NCBI RefSeq assembly: GCF_022009635.1
Contig: NZ_CP091716.1
Span: 6,752,501 to 6,816,500, forward strand
DNA length: 64,000 bases
Direction: 5' to 3'
From: Variovorax paradoxus
GTDB lineage: Bacteria > Pseudomonadota > Gammaproteobacteria > Burkholderiales > Burkholderiaceae_C
Shown one piece after another: positions 43,423 through 52,003 of the stretch. Position 1 is the first letter of the stretch. The number at the start of each line of letters is the position of its first letter. The translations under genes and the position numbers were made by a program. Under the pieces are notes generated by a model. That model was not told the DNA's origin and made no database searches. It saw only the letters and a program-made list of their open reading frames with translations.

Positions 43423-44220
43423 TCAGGCGATCGCCGGATAGCGCCCCGTGCCTTCGGGCCAGGGCGTGAGCACCTCGAAGCCGTCCTCGGTGACCGCCAC
43501 CATGTGCTCCCACTGCGCCGACAGCGAGTGGTCGCGCGTGACCACGGTCCAGCCGTCGGGCAGCTCGCGGGTCTCGCGCCGGCCGGCGTTGATCATCGGC
43601 TCGATGGTGAAGACCATGCCCGCCTCCAGCCGCAGGCCCTGGCCGGGCTGGCCGTAGTGCAGCACCTGCGGGTCGTCGTGGTAGATCTGTCCGATGCCGT
43701 GGCCGCAGTACTCGCGCACGACGCTGAAGCGCTCGCGGTGCGCGACGCTCTGGATGGCATGGCCCACGTCGCCCAGCGTGGCGCCGGGACGCACCTGCAG
43801 GATGCCGGCGCGCATCGCCTCGTAGGTGGTGTCCACCAGGCGCCGCGCCAGCGGGCTGGGTTCGCCGACGAAGTACATGCGGCTGCAGTCGCCGAACCAG
43901 CCGTCCTTGTTGACGGCCACGTCGATGTTGATGATGTCGCCCTTCTTCAGCGTCTTCTGCGCCGACGGCACGCCGTGGCAGACCACGTGGTTGACCGAGG
44001 TGCACACCGTCTTGGTGTAGCCCTGGTAGCCGACGTTGGCGGGCACTACGCCCTGCACGTCGACGATGTGGTCGTGGCAGATGCGGTCGAGCTCCTCGGT
44101 GGTGACGCCGGGCTTCACGTGCTCGCCGATCATGGCCAGCACCTCGGCGGCAAGCCGGCCGGCGGCGCGCGACATCGCGATTTCCTCCGGCGACTTGAGC
44201 GGGGCGGCGGCGATCCTCAT
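43423..44220 (-). CDS. map: type I methionine aminopeptidase
   Basis: A 265-residue Map enzyme removing initiator methionine. All five metal ligands are visible: the two Asp in NIDVAVNKDGWFGDCSRMY, His in YCGHGIGQIYHDDP, Glu in FTIEPMI and Glu in WEHMVAVTEDG, plus the substrate His in SVNHVVCHGVP. The length is standard. The ATG overlaps the stop of the upstream ParD-like gene as ATGA (44217-44220). The housekeeping map is usually next to rpsB/tsf, so this is probably an additional copy in a specialised setting. Confidence 0.93.
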   Translation of the reverse strand: MRIAAAPLKSPEEIAMSRAAGRLAAEVLAMIGEHVKPGVTTEELDRICHDHIVDVQGVVPANVGYQGYTKTVCTSVNHVVCHGVPSAQKTLKKGDIINIDVAVNKDGWFGDCSRMYFVGEPSPLARRLVDTTYEAMRAGILQVRPGATLGDVGHAIQSVAHRERFSVVREYCGHGIGQIYHDDPQVLHYGQPGQGLRLEAGMVFTIEPMINAGRRETRELPDGWTVVTRDHSLSAQWEHMVAVTEDGFEVLTPWPEGTGRYPAIA

Positions 44221-44498
44221 GCGCGCGCTCCGGCCAGCTTGCGCGCGGCGGGGGCTTCGGCGGGCGCGGGTGGCGGCGGTTCGATGAGGCCGGAGACAGT
44301 GGCCAGGTCGAAGCCGCCGGCCTGCTCGGCGCGGATCAGCAGCTGGCAGATCTCGCGGTGATCGAGCTCCGGATGCAGCTCGGCCAGCATGCCGATGCGC
44401 ATCCAGTGCTCGGCCTGCGCGTTGATGGAACGGCTCAGCGCATTGCCCGCGACGCGCAGGTTCTCATGCATGAGGTCTGAAATCTTGACGATGCCCAT
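44217..44498 (-). CDS. ParD-like (ribbon-helix-helix) protein coupled to Map
   Basis: A 93-residue protein. It starts GIVKISDLMHENLRVAGNALSRSINAQAEHWMRIGMLAEL, the typical ParD-like pattern of a short beta-strand then two helices (predicted ribbon-helix-helix DNA-binding dimer). A proline/alanine-rich tail follows (EPPPPAPAEAPAARKLAGARA). ParD proteins are antitoxins of ParE; no ParE-like gene is present, and a methionine aminopeptidase is coupled to it instead. A palindrome CGTATACG lies just upstream. It may act as an autorepressor of this two-gene operon. Confidence 0.72.
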   Translation of the reverse strand: MGIVKISDLMHENLRVAGNALSRSINAQAEHWMRIGMLAELHPELDHREICQLLIRAEQAGGFDLATVSGLIEPPPPAPAEAPAARKLAGARA

Positions 44499-44512
44499 GG
44501 CTCTTTGAATAT

Positions 44513-44540
44513 ATAAAACGTATACGAATCATATCAAAAC
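44513..44540. promoter_or_regulatory. A+T-rich divergent promoter with palindrome CGTATACG
   Basis: A stretch of low G+C containing the perfect 8-base palindrome CGTATACG at 44519-44526 lies between the ParD-like and E1-alpha genes, 20 bases upstream of the ParD-like start. The related TGATACGA occurs at 44599-44606. It is a plausible operator for the ribbon-helix-helix protein. Confidence 0.4.
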
Positions 44541-44648
44541 GGCGGGCGCGCTTCAAGGCCGCGGCGGCGGGTAAGCCCGGTGCTGCGATCCGCTCTCGCT
44601 TGATACGATTTTTTGTGAAGCGCCCACCTCGAGCGCGTTGGAGACAAG

Positions 44649-45665
44649 ATGGACCCGAGCACATCCGATGCGCAGGCGCTGTACCGCGTGATGGTGCGCA
44701 TCCGCGCTTTCGAAAACGCCGCCGAGGCGGCCAGCCAGGGCGGCGTGAGCGCCTATGGCCAGCAGGCCGCCGGCGCCGCCAAGGTGCGCGGCCCGCTGCA
44801 CCTGTCCACCGGCCAGGAGGCGGTGCCGGCCGGCGTCTGCGCCCATCTGCGCGCCAGCGACTACCTCACCTCCACCCACCGCGGCCACGGCCACACGCTG
44901 GCCAAGGGCGCGGACCTCGCGCGGATGATGTGCGAGCTGTTCGGCAAGGCCACCGGCTTCAACGGCGGCAAGGGCGGCTCGATGCACATCGCGGACTTCT
45001 CGGTCGGCATGCTGGGCGCCAACGGCGTGGTGGCGGCCGGGCTGCCGATCGCCGTGGGCGCGGCACATGCGCAGAAGCTGCTGCAAACGCGCGACGACAT
45101 CACCGTCTGCTTCTTCGGCGACGGCGCGATCAACCGGGGCCCCTTTCTCGAAGCGCTGAACTGGGCGCGCGTGTACGAGTTGCCGGTGCTCTTCGTCTGC
45201 GAGGACAACCGCTGGAGCGCGACCACCGCGAGCGGCCCGATGACGGCGGGCGAAGGCGCTTCGGCGCGTGCCGAATCGCTCGGCATCGCGGCCACGCAGG
45301 TCGACGGCAACGACGTGTTCGCGGTGCACGAGACCGCCGCCCGCCTGGTGACCGAGGTGCGCGCCGGCGGCGGCCCGCGCCTCCTTCATGCGCTGACCTA
45401 CCGCGTGAAAGGCCACGTGTCGGTCGACCTCGCGGCCTACCGCGACCCGGCCGAGCTGGCCGCCGCGCTGGAGACCGACCCGATCGCGCGGGCGCGCGGG
45501 CATCTGCTGTCGATGGGCGTGGCGGCAGCGGCACTCGACGCCATCGAGAACGCCGCGCGCGACGAGGTCGACACCGCGCTGGCCATCGCCGACGCCGCGC
45601 CCTGGCCCGACGCCGGCGCCGCCTTCACCGACGTGCAGACCACCGGAGCCGGCCAATGGCACTGA
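44649..45665 (+). CDS. 2-oxo acid dehydrogenase E1 component, alpha subunit (thiamine-dependent)
   Basis: A 338-residue alpha subunit of a heterotetrameric E1 (pyruvate, acetoin or branched-chain 2-oxo acid dehydrogenase type). The thiamine diphosphate motif GDGAINRGPFLEALNWARV...EDN is complete. THRGHGHTLAKG and GFNGGKGGSMHIAD are also characteristic. GGAG just before ATG 44649 is a good ribosome site. It overlaps the beta subunit gene by ten bases. No E2 or E3 gene follows, unlike usual aco or pdh operons, so the complex partners must be elsewhere. Confidence 0.9.
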   Translation: MDPSTSDAQALYRVMVRIRAFENAAEAASQGGVSAYGQQAAGAAKVRGPLHLSTGQEAVPAGVCAHLRASDYLTSTHRGHGHTLAKGADLARMMCELFGKATGFNGGKGGSMHIADFSVGMLGANGVVAAGLPIAVGAAHAQKLLQTRDDITVCFFGDGAINRGPFLEALNWARVYELPVLFVCEDNRWSATTASGPMTAGEGASARAESLGIAATQVDGNDVFAVHETAARLVTEVRAGGGPRLLHALTYRVKGHVSVDLAAYRDPAELAAALETDPIARARGHLLSMGVAAAALDAIENAARDEVDTALAIADAAPWPDAGAAFTDVQTTGAGQWH

Positions 45666-46624
45666 CCAAGCAGGAGCTGAGCTATTCCGAAGCCGCCCTC
45701 CTCGCGCTGCAGCGCGAGATGGAGGCCGACCCGCGCGTGGTGGTGCTCGGCGAGGACGTGGGTCGCGGCGGCATCTTCGGACAGTACAAGGGGCTGCAGC
45801 TGCGCTTCGGCGCCGAGCGCGTGATCGACACGCCGATCAGCGAGGCCGCGATCATGGGCGCCGGCGTGGGCATGGCGCTCGCGGGGCTGCGCCCGGTGGT
45901 CGAGATGCGCGTGGTCGACTTCGCGCTGTGCGGCATGGACGAGTTGGTGAACCAGGCCGCCAAGAACCGCTTCATGTTCGGCGGCCAGGGCCGCGTGCCG
46001 CTGGTGGCACGCATGCCGGGCGGCATCTGGGACGCATCGGCGGCGCAGCATTCGCAGTCGCTCGAAGCCTGGTTCGCGCATCTGCCGGGCGTGGTGGTGG
46101 TAAGCCCCTCGACCCCGCAGGACAACCACGGCCTGCTGCGCGCGGCGCTGCAGTGCGGCGACCCGGTGGTCTACATCGAGCACAAGACGCTGTGGGGCGT
46201 GCGCGGCGAGGTCGACGAAAACCTCGAGGTGCCCCTGGGCAAGGCCGCGCGGGTGCGCGAGGGCCATGCGCTCACGCTGGTGAGCTGGAGCCGGCAGATG
46301 CAGGCCTGCGTCGCGGCCTGCGATGCGCTGGCCGCCGAAGGCATCGCCGTCGACCTGATCGATCTGCGCACGCTGTGGCCGTGGGACCGCGAGACGGTGC
46401 TGTCGTCCTGCGCGCGCACCGGACGGCTGCTGGTGGTGCACGAGGCAGTGCAGGCCGCGGGCTTCGGCGCGGAAATCGCGGCCAGCGCGGCGGAGGCCAC
46501 GGGCTGCCGCGTGGCGCGGCTGGGCGCGCCGCGCATTCCGGTGGGCTATGCGCCGGTGCTGGAGGCGCAGTCGCGCGTGGGCGTGCCGGCCATCGTGGCG
46601 GCCGCGAAGAAGCTGGCCGGCTGA
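45656..46624 (+). CDS. 2-oxo acid dehydrogenase E1 component, beta subunit
   Basis: A 322-residue transketolase-type beta subunit: VVLGEDVGRGGIFGQYKGLQLRFG at the N-terminus, DTPISEAAIMGAGVGMAL and VEMRVVDFALCGMDELVNQAAK in the pyrimidine domain, and a C-terminal transketolase domain (LIDLRTLWPWDRETVL, VVHEAVQAAGFGAEIAA). The ATG at 45656 is inside the alpha gene, giving tight coupling and equal subunit synthesis. It is followed 23 bases later by a MarR-type gene. Confidence 0.9.
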   Translation: MALTKQELSYSEAALLALQREMEADPRVVVLGEDVGRGGIFGQYKGLQLRFGAERVIDTPISEAAIMGAGVGMALAGLRPVVEMRVVDFALCGMDELVNQAAKNRFMFGGQGRVPLVARMPGGIWDASAAQHSQSLEAWFAHLPGVVVVSPSTPQDNHGLLRAALQCGDPVVYIEHKTLWGVRGEVDENLEVPLGKAARVREGHALTLVSWSRQMQACVAACDALAAEGIAVDLIDLRTLWPWDRETVLSSCARTGRLLVVHEAVQAAGFGAEIAASAAEATGCRVARLGAPRIPVGYAPVLEAQSRVGVPAIVAAAKKLAG

Positions 46625-46647
46625 GGTTCCGCCGCGGCGCAGGCGCG

Positions 46648-47070
46648 ATGGACCCGCTCTTCTTCAAGCTGGTGCGCGTGGTCAACCTCACGGCCCGGCC
46701 TTTTCATGAGCGCGTGGGCCGCGAGCACCAGCTCACGCTGAACGAGTGGCGCACGATGGCCGTTCTAGGCGCTCAGCCGGGCCTCAACGCCACCCAGGTC
46801 GCCGACCAGACCGGCCTGGACAAGATGGCGGTGAGCCGCGCGCTGGCCGGACTCAAACGCCACAAGCGCGTGCAGCGCCACGAAGACCCGACCGACCAGC
46901 GCAGCAGCCGGCTCTACCTGACCACCGCCGGCAAGGCGCTGCACGAAAAGGTCGCCGCCCTGGGCCGCGAACGCGAGGCAGCGCTGTTCGCAGGAGTCGA
47001 CGGCAACGAACTGGCCCAGTTGGACGCAACGCTAGACAAACTCATCGCAGCCGTCCAGCGCAGCAGTTGA
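46648..47070 (+). CDS. MarR-family transcriptional regulator
   Basis: A 140-residue winged-helix repressor: ERVGREHQLTLNEWRTMAVLGAQPGLNATQVADQTGLDKMAVSRALAGLKRH (recognition helix) followed by the wing DPTDQRSSRLYLTTAGKALHEKV. Start at ATG 46648. It lies 23 bases downstream of the E1 beta gene on the same strand and may be part of that transcript, in which case it would be the local regulator. It ends just before an intergenic repeat and converges on the SDR gene. Confidence 0.88.
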   Translation: MDPLFFKLVRVVNLTARPFHERVGREHQLTLNEWRTMAVLGAQPGLNATQVADQTGLDKMAVSRALAGLKRHKRVQRHEDPTDQRSSRLYLTTAGKALHEKVAALGREREAALFAGVDGNELAQLDATLDKLIAAVQRSS

Positions 47071-47105
47071 CGAAGGCACGCCAACCCCTGCCCCCTTCCA
47101 GAACA

Positions 47106-47190
47106 CCGAGGAACCGGCTCCGCCGGGCCTCAGGTGTTGCCCCCGGTGGGGGGAAGGCGAAGCGACACGAAGTGCGCGCAGCCTGGGGGC
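47106..47190 (-). repeat. 3'-end-associated intergenic repeat, copy 2 (inverted)
   Basis: Read on the minus strand: CCCCCAGGCTGCGCGCAC, then TTCGTGTCGCTTCGCCTTCC, a hairpin CCCCC/GGGGG, CAACACCTGAGGCCC and GCGGAGCCGGTTCCTCGG. It matches 50139-50226 almost base for base. It fills the gap between two convergent stop codons (47070 and 47200). Confidence 0.85.
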
Positions 47191-47199
47191 GAGCCAAAT

Positions 47200-47973
47200 T
47201 CAAGCGGCGAAGCCGCCGTCGATGTTCAGGCCGGCACCGGTCACGAACGCAGCCTCGGGGCCGGCCAGGTAAGCCACCATGCCGGCGATCTCGTCGGCAT
47301 GGCCGTGGCGGTCGATGGCCATGAAGCCGTGCATGGTGGCGGCCATGGGGCCGCTGGCGGGGTTCATGTCGGTGTCGACCGGGCCGGGCTGCACGTTGTT
47401 GACCGTGATGCCGCGCGGCCCGAGGTCGCGCGCCAGGCCCTGCACCAGGCCGGTCAGCGCCGACTTGCTCATTGCATACACGCTGCCGCCGGCAAAAGGC
47501 ATGCGCTCGGCGTTGGTGCTGCCGATGTTGACGATGCGCCCGCCCGTGCCCATGTGCGCCAGCGCCGCCTGGATCGCAACGAACACGGCGCGCACGTTGA
47601 CGGCGATGGTGCGGTCGAAATCGGCCAGCGGGAACTGCTCGACCGGGCCGAGGTGCAGCACCCCCGCGTTGTTGACCAGGATGTCGATGCGCCCGCCGAA
47701 GTGCTTTGCGGCCTGGTCGATGCCGGCCTTGAGCGCGTCGGCATCGGCACTGTCGATCTTCAGCGCGAAGGCGCGGCCGCCCTCGGCCTGGACGGCGCGC
47801 ACCAGCTCGTCGGCCGGCGCCGCGGAACTGGCATAGCTGAAGGCCACGGCCGCGCCGTCGCGCGCCAGCCGGCGCACGATGGCCGCGCCGATTCCGCGCG
47901 AACCGCCGGTGACGAAGGCAACCTTGCCGGCCAGGACGGGGGCAGATGAAGAAGAAGCGTTGCTGGAAGCCAT
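47200..47973 (-). CDS. SDR-family oxidoreductase (3-oxoacyl-ACP reductase-like)
   Basis: A 257-residue classical SDR. TGGSRGIG is near residue 23, NNAG in VNNAGVLHLG, Ser in VNIGSTNAERM, and the active-site Tyr/Lys in YAMSKSALTG. It ends with the C-terminal signature LAGPEAAFVTGAGLNIDGGFAA. The start was set at ATG 47973. It is divergent from the LysR-type gene at 48097; such pairs usually have the regulator controlling the reductase. The substrate is unknown. Confidence 0.87.
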   Translation of the reverse strand: MASSNASSSSAPVLAGKVAFVTGGSRGIGAAIVRRLARDGAAVAFSYASSAAPADELVRAVQAEGGRAFALKIDSADADALKAGIDQAAKHFGGRIDILVNNAGVLHLGPVEQFPLADFDRTIAVNVRAVFVAIQAALAHMGTGGRIVNIGSTNAERMPFAGGSVYAMSKSALTGLVQGLARDLGPRGITVNNVQPGPVDTDMNPASGPMAATMHGFMAIDRHGHADEIAGMVAYLAGPEAAFVTGAGLNIDGGFAA

Positions 47974-48057
47974 GATTTTTCCGATCCGTTGGGTGTTGAA
48001 GGCCTCCAGTCTCGGCATTTCATTCCGTTCGCGGTAGCCGTCAATCGGGTCAATCAA

Positions 48058-48076
48058 ATTCAACTGAAAGTTGAAT
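48058..48076. promoter_or_regulatory. LysR-type dyad ATTCAACT-GAA-AGTTGAAT
   Basis: Perfect 8-base arms with a three-base centre, containing a T-N11-A core. It lies 21 bases upstream of the LysR-type start and about 85 bases upstream of the divergent SDR start. This is the usual position and symmetry of a LysR-type binding box. Confidence 0.6.
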
Positions 48077-48096
48077 ATCGGCATGAGAATGCGCGC

Positions 48097-49047
48097 ATGG
48101 AACCGCTCAATCACCTCGAATCCTTCGTGCAGAGCGCGGAGGGCGGCAGCTTCTCGGCCGCGGCCCGGCGCCTGGGGCTCACGCCGGCGGCGGTCAGCAA
48201 GAACGTGGCGCGGCTGGAGGCGCGGCTCGGGCTGCGGCTGTTCCAGCGCAGCACGCGCAGCCTCACGCTGACCGAGGGCGGCGAACGTTTTCTCGCGCAG
48301 ATCGGCGGCGCGCTCTCCACGCTGCGCGAAGCCGTGGCCGGCATCGACACCGACGACGGCCAGCCCGCCGGCACGCTCAAGGTGAGCATGGGCCAGGCTT
48401 TCGGGCGCGCGCATGTGCTGCCGATGCTGGGTGACTTCCTCGCGCGCTATCCAGCCATCGTGCCGGACTGGCATTTCGACAACCATCAGGTCGATCTGGT
48501 CGGCGAGGGCTTCGACGCGGCCATCGGCGGCGGCATCGAGCTGTCGGCGGGGCTGGTGGCGCGCGAGCTGGCGCGCGTCCATCTGGTGGCGGTGGCGTCG
48601 CCGCGCTACATGGAGGGGCGCAGGATGCCCCGGCATCCGTCGGACCTGGTGGCGCTAGACGCGCTGCTGCGCCGCTCGTCGCCCACGGGCCGGGTGCGCG
48701 GCTGGACGCTGCGGCGCGCGCGTGCCGCCGCTGCCGGCGCTGCCGGCGAGCCGGAAATCGCGGTCGAGCTTGCCCGGCCGCGCGCCACCTTCAACGACCC
48801 CGAGGCCCTGGCGCAGGCCGCGCTCATGGGCCTGGGCGTGGCGATGCTGCCGATGCCCTTCGTCGAGCGCGACCTGCGCGGCGGCGGGCTGGTGCGGCTG
48901 CTGCCCGACTGGTACCAGGACACCGGCGCGGTGTGGCTGTACTACCCGAGCAAGAAGCTGCTGCCGCCCAAGACACGGGTGTTCGTCGACTTCGTGCTCG
49001 AGCGCTTTCGCGGCGAAGGCTTCGCGCAGCGGATGCAGGTGGCCTGA
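48097..49047 (+). CDS. LysR-family transcriptional regulator
   Basis: A 316-residue regulator with an N-terminal winged helix (MEPLNHLESFVQSAEGGSFSAAARRLGLTPAAVSKNVARLEARLGLRLFQRSTR) and a C-terminal inducer-binding domain starting LKVSMGQAFGRAHVLPMLGDFL. The start was set at ATG 48097, since the family begins with this motif. It is divergent from the SDR gene and faces the dyad at 48058-48076. The Bug receptor 64 bases downstream on the same strand could also be under its control. Confidence 0.9.
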   Translation: MEPLNHLESFVQSAEGGSFSAAARRLGLTPAAVSKNVARLEARLGLRLFQRSTRSLTLTEGGERFLAQIGGALSTLREAVAGIDTDDGQPAGTLKVSMGQAFGRAHVLPMLGDFLARYPAIVPDWHFDNHQVDLVGEGFDAAIGGGIELSAGLVARELARVHLVAVASPRYMEGRRMPRHPSDLVALDALLRRSSPTGRVRGWTLRRARAAAAGAAGEPEIAVELARPRATFNDPEALAQAALMGLGVAMLPMPFVERDLRGGGLVRLLPDWYQDTGAVWLYYPSKKLLPPKTRVFVDFVLERFRGEGFAQRMQVA

Positions 49048-49110
49048 GCCCGCTGGCTCACGGGGTTTTCACTCGCGACGCGGGCAGCGCCCCCCTGTAC
49101 AAACGCGCGC

Positions 49111-50139
49111 ATGACCTCTTTCTCCTTTTTCTCCTCGCGCTCGAATCGCCGCACCGCGCTCGCGGTTTCAGTCGCCTCCGCACTCGTGCTGATGGCCGCC
49201 CCCTCATGGGCCCAGAGCAACTGGCCGACCAAGCCGGTGCGCATCGTCGTGCCGTTCGCGGCCGGCGGCACCACCGACATCCTGGCGCGCGCGATCGCGC
49301 CGGAGCTTTCCAGGGCCTTCGGCCAGCAGTTCATCGTCGACAACCGCGCCGGCGCGGGCGGCAACCTGGGCGCCGAGATCGTGGCGCGCGCGCCCAACGA
49401 CGGCTACACGCTGCTGATGGGCACGGTGGGCACGCACGGCATCAACCGCGCGCTCTACCCCAAGCTGCCCTTCGACCCGATCAAGGACTTCGCGCCGATT
49501 ACGCTGGTGGCCGCCGTGCCCAACGTGATGGAAATGAACGCCGACAAGGCGAAGGCGCTGAACATCCACAACGTGCAGGACTTCATCAAGTACGCCAAGG
49601 CCAACCCCGGCAAGCTGAACATGGCCTCCAGCGGCAGCGGCACGTCGATCCACCTGGCGGGCGAGCTGTTCAAGAGCATGACGGGCACCTTCATGGCACA
49701 CATCCCGTACAAGGGCTCGGGCCCGGCGCTGCTGGACATGGTGGGCGGCAACGCCGACGTGATGTTCGACAACCTGCCCTCGTCGATGGCGCAGATCAAG
49801 GCCGGCAAGCTCACGGCGCTGGCCGTGACCAGCGCGCAACGTTCGCCAGCGCTGCCGGACATTCCGACGGTGGAAGAGGTGGGCGGCCCGTCGCTCAAGG
49901 GCTTCGAGGCGAGCTCGTGGTTCGGGCTGCTGGCGCCGGCCGGCACCCCGCCCGAGATCGTGAACCGCATTCAGCAGGAAGTGGCCAAGTCGCTGGGCAC
50001 GCCGGCCATCAAGGAAAAGATGCTCGCGCAGGGCGCGCTGCCGAGCGGCAATTCACCCGCCGACTTCACGAAGCTCATTGCGAGCGAACATGTGAAGTGG
50101 GCGAAGGTGGTGAAAGACTCCGGCGCTAAAGTGGACTAA
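49111..50139 (+). CDS. Bug/TctC-type tripartite tricarboxylate transporter substrate-binding protein
   Basis: A 342-residue periplasmic receptor. The signal peptide ([22 protein letters not shown], cleavage before QSNWP) has a preceding Arg pair. The mature protein begins [26 protein letters not shown], then [19 protein letters not shown] and [23 protein letters not shown], all Bug-family landmarks. No membrane components are adjacent. It follows the LysR/SDR pair, so it may capture the same carboxylate substrate. Its stop codon is immediately followed by repeat copy 3. Confidence 0.92.
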   Translation: MTSFSFFSSRSNRRTALAVSVASALVLMAAPSWAQSNWPTKPVRIVVPFAAGGTTDILARAIAPELSRAFGQQFIVDNRAGAGGNLGAEIVARAPNDGYTLLMGTVGTHGINRALYPKLPFDPIKDFAPITLVAAVPNVMEMNADKAKALNIHNVQDFIKYAKANPGKLNMASSGSGTSIHLAGELFKSMTGTFMAHIPYKGSGPALLDMVGGNADVMFDNLPSSMAQIKAGKLTALAVTSAQRSPALPDIPTVEEVGGPSLKGFEASSWFGLLAPAGTPPEIVNRIQQEVAKSLGTPAIKEKMLAQGALPSGNSPADFTKLIASEHVKWAKVVKDSGAKVD

Positions 50140-50226
50140 CCCCCAGGCTGCGCGCACTCCGTGTCGCTGCGCCTTCCCCCTTGCAGGGGGCAACGCCTGC
50201 GGCCCAGCGAAGCCGGTTCCGCGGCG
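50139..50226 (+). repeat. 3'-end-associated intergenic repeat, copy 3
   Basis: The most complete forward copy. CCCCCAGGCTGCGCGCACTC is followed by CGTGTCGCTGCGCCTTCC, hairpin CCCCC-TTGCA-GGGGG, CAACGCCTGCGGCCCAGCG and AAGCCGGTTCCGCGG. It starts directly at the stop codon of the Bug receptor. Confidence 0.85.
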
Positions 50227-50263
50227 TTTCACGATGAAGACTGGGCGCGCGGCTGGGCTGGGA

Positions 50264-50587
50264 TCAGGTCTTCCAGGTCACGTCCTTCTTGTCGGCCAGC
50301 GAATCCTTGAGCATGTGAAGCAGGGGGGCTGCACGCTGGTGCAGTCCTACATGCTGCTTCTCCGCGTCGTTGGCGTGGCCTTCGACCGCGTAGTCGTCGT
50401 GGTTGTGGGCGTTGCCGCCCTCGCGGGCCAATGCGGCCTCGAGCGCGGAGATGGCGCCGGGAATCTGCTCGACCGTGATGATGCCTTGCGGCGCAACCGA
50501 CTTGCCGACGATGTCGAGCAATTGGCGCGCGTGCACTTCGAGCATCACGAAATCTGCGGAAGCCCGGGACTGGAATCGATAGAGCAT
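50264..50587 (-). CDS. DUF1840 domain-containing protein
   Basis: A 107-residue small protein beginning MLYRFQSRASADFVMLEVHARQLLDIVGK, typical of DUF1840. The middle (GIITVEQIPGAISALEAALARE) is helical, and a histidine-rich linker (NAHNHDD) follows before a C-terminal helix. The function of the family is unknown. It lies 11 bases downstream of the cyclopropane-fatty-acid synthase gene on the same strand, so the two are probably co-transcribed. Confidence 0.8.
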   Translation of the reverse strand: MLYRFQSRASADFVMLEVHARQLLDIVGKSVAPQGIITVEQIPGAISALEAALAREGGNAHNHDDYAVEGHANDAEKQHVGLHQRAAPLLHMLKDSLADKKDVTWKT

Positions 50588-50598
50588 GGTGTTCTCAC

Positions 50599-51879
50599 TT
50601 ACTTGTAGATGTAATCACGGGCAAAAGGGTACACCGATTGCGCACCGCGCAAGACGCCATGTTCGACCTTGCCGTCGGGCCGGGTCGACAGCATCTGGTG
50701 CAGCGAAATCCAGCCCTGTTCGAAGCTCATGGCCGAGCCCGCGAGGTACAGGCGGTAGGCCCGCAGCACGCGCTCGGCGTTCTCGCCGCCCTGGCGGCCG
50801 CCGCTGCGCCGCAGCACGTCTCGCGCGGTGTCGAGCTGCGCTTCGAGCGCGTCCGACCAGGCCCACAGCGTGCGCGCATAGTGCGGGCGCAGGCTTTCGG
50901 TGTCGACCATTTCCAGGCCGGCCGCGGCCGTCTCGCGCAGCACGTGCGTCACGTGCAGCAGTTCGCCGCCGGGGAAGATGTATTTCTCGATGAAGTCGCC
51001 CATGCCGGCGCCCAGCTGGCGGTAGTTGAGCTCGCCCGAGGTGATGCCGTGGTTCATGACCAGTCCGCCGGGCTTGAGCAGCGAATGGATCTTGCGGAAG
51101 TAGGTCGGCATGTTGGCCGCGCCCACGTGCTCGAACATGCCGACCGAGGAGATCTTGTCGAAGGGCTGATCGACCGACAGCTCGCGATAGTCGCGCAGTT
51201 CCACGCGCACGCGGCCCTGCAGGCCCTTTTCCTCGATCAGCCGCTGAACGTGCGCATGCTGGTTCTTCGACAGCGTGATGCCGGTGGCGTCCACGCCGTA
51301 GTGCTCGGCCGCCCACAGCAGCAGCGCGCCCCAGCCGGAGCCGATGTCGAGGTAGCGCTCGCCCGGCTGCAGCATCAGCTTGCGGCAGATGTGGTCGAGC
51401 TTGGCTTCCTGGGCCTGCGCCAGCGTGAGGTCGGGCGTGCGGAAGTAAGCGCATGAATAGACCCGGCGCGGGTCCAGCCATAGCGCGTAGAAGTCGTCGG
51501 AAACGTCGTAGTGGAACTCGATCTGCGCCGCGTCCTTGCGCAGCGAGTGCGAGCCGTGCGACTTGGCCATGTGCTGCAGGCGGCTCCACCAGCCGGTGTC
51601 GGTCTCGGCCGGGTTGCCCGGCAGCATGCCGACGGTGGCGTCGATCAGGTCGCGCATGGCGCCTTCTATCTGCACCTTGCCCTCAACGTATGCCTCGCCG
51701 ATGGCCCCCACCTGCCGGGCGGCCAGCTTGGCCAGCACCGCCCACTCCTTGAAGGCCAGCGTGACGCGGGCCCCCGCCTGGGCAACGCGCCGGCCATCGG
51801 GCAACTCCAGCGCGATTGGGACAGGCAGCGAAGCCAGCTGCGACTCGATCTTGGGTATCAAGTTTTGCATGGGGCCCAT
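50599..51879 (-). CDS. cyclopropane-fatty-acyl-phospholipid synthase family methyltransferase
   Basis: A SAM-dependent enzyme of about 426 residues that methylenates unsaturated acyl chains of membrane lipids. The SAM site is [20 protein letters not shown], preceded by the family segment [25 protein letters not shown]. Later signatures are [26 protein letters not shown] and [15 protein letters not shown]. Two starts are possible (ATG 51879 or ATG 51870); neither has a clear ribosome site. It is divergent from the aromatic-degradation operon at 52004. The product may be cyclopropane fatty acids or another methylated lipid. Confidence 0.88.
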   Translation of the reverse strand: MGPMQNLIPKIESQLASLPVPIALELPDGRRVAQAGARVTLAFKEWAVLAKLAARQVGAIGEAYVEGKVQIEGAMRDLIDATVGMLPGNPAETDTGWWSRLQHMAKSHGSHSLRKDAAQIEFHYDVSDDFYALWLDPRRVYSCAYFRTPDLTLAQAQEAKLDHICRKLMLQPGERYLDIGSGWGALLLWAAEHYGVDATGITLSKNQHAHVQRLIEEKGLQGRVRVELRDYRELSVDQPFDKISSVGMFEHVGAANMPTYFRKIHSLLKPGGLVMNHGITSGELNYRQLGAGMGDFIEKYIFPGGELLHVTHVLRETAAAGLEMVDTESLRPHYARTLWAWSDALEAQLDTARDVLRRSGGRQGGENAERVLRAYRLYLAGSAMSFEQGWISLHQMLSTRPDGKVEHGVLRGAQSVYPFARDYIYK

Positions 51880-51967
51880 GGTATTGATTTTTCAAAGTTT
51901 TTGCATGACTACCCGTGTCGGCGGAAGCCTCGAAACGGTGCACCGGGCCGGTAGATGCCAACCCGCA

Positions 51968-51995
51968 TTGACAGCAGATTGTTTATGTCTAAACT
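51968..51995 (+). promoter_or_regulatory. promoter of the aromatic-CoA operon with embedded operator
   Basis: A perfect -35 TTGACA (51968-51973), a 16-base spacer and a -10-like TAAACT (51990-51995). Between them lies GTTTA-TGTC-TAAAC (51981-51994), a good MarR-type operator overlapping the -10. The implied start of transcription is within a few bases of the ATG at 52004, so the transcript may be leaderless. Confidence 0.6.
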
Positions 51996-52003
51996 ATTCA
52001 ACC

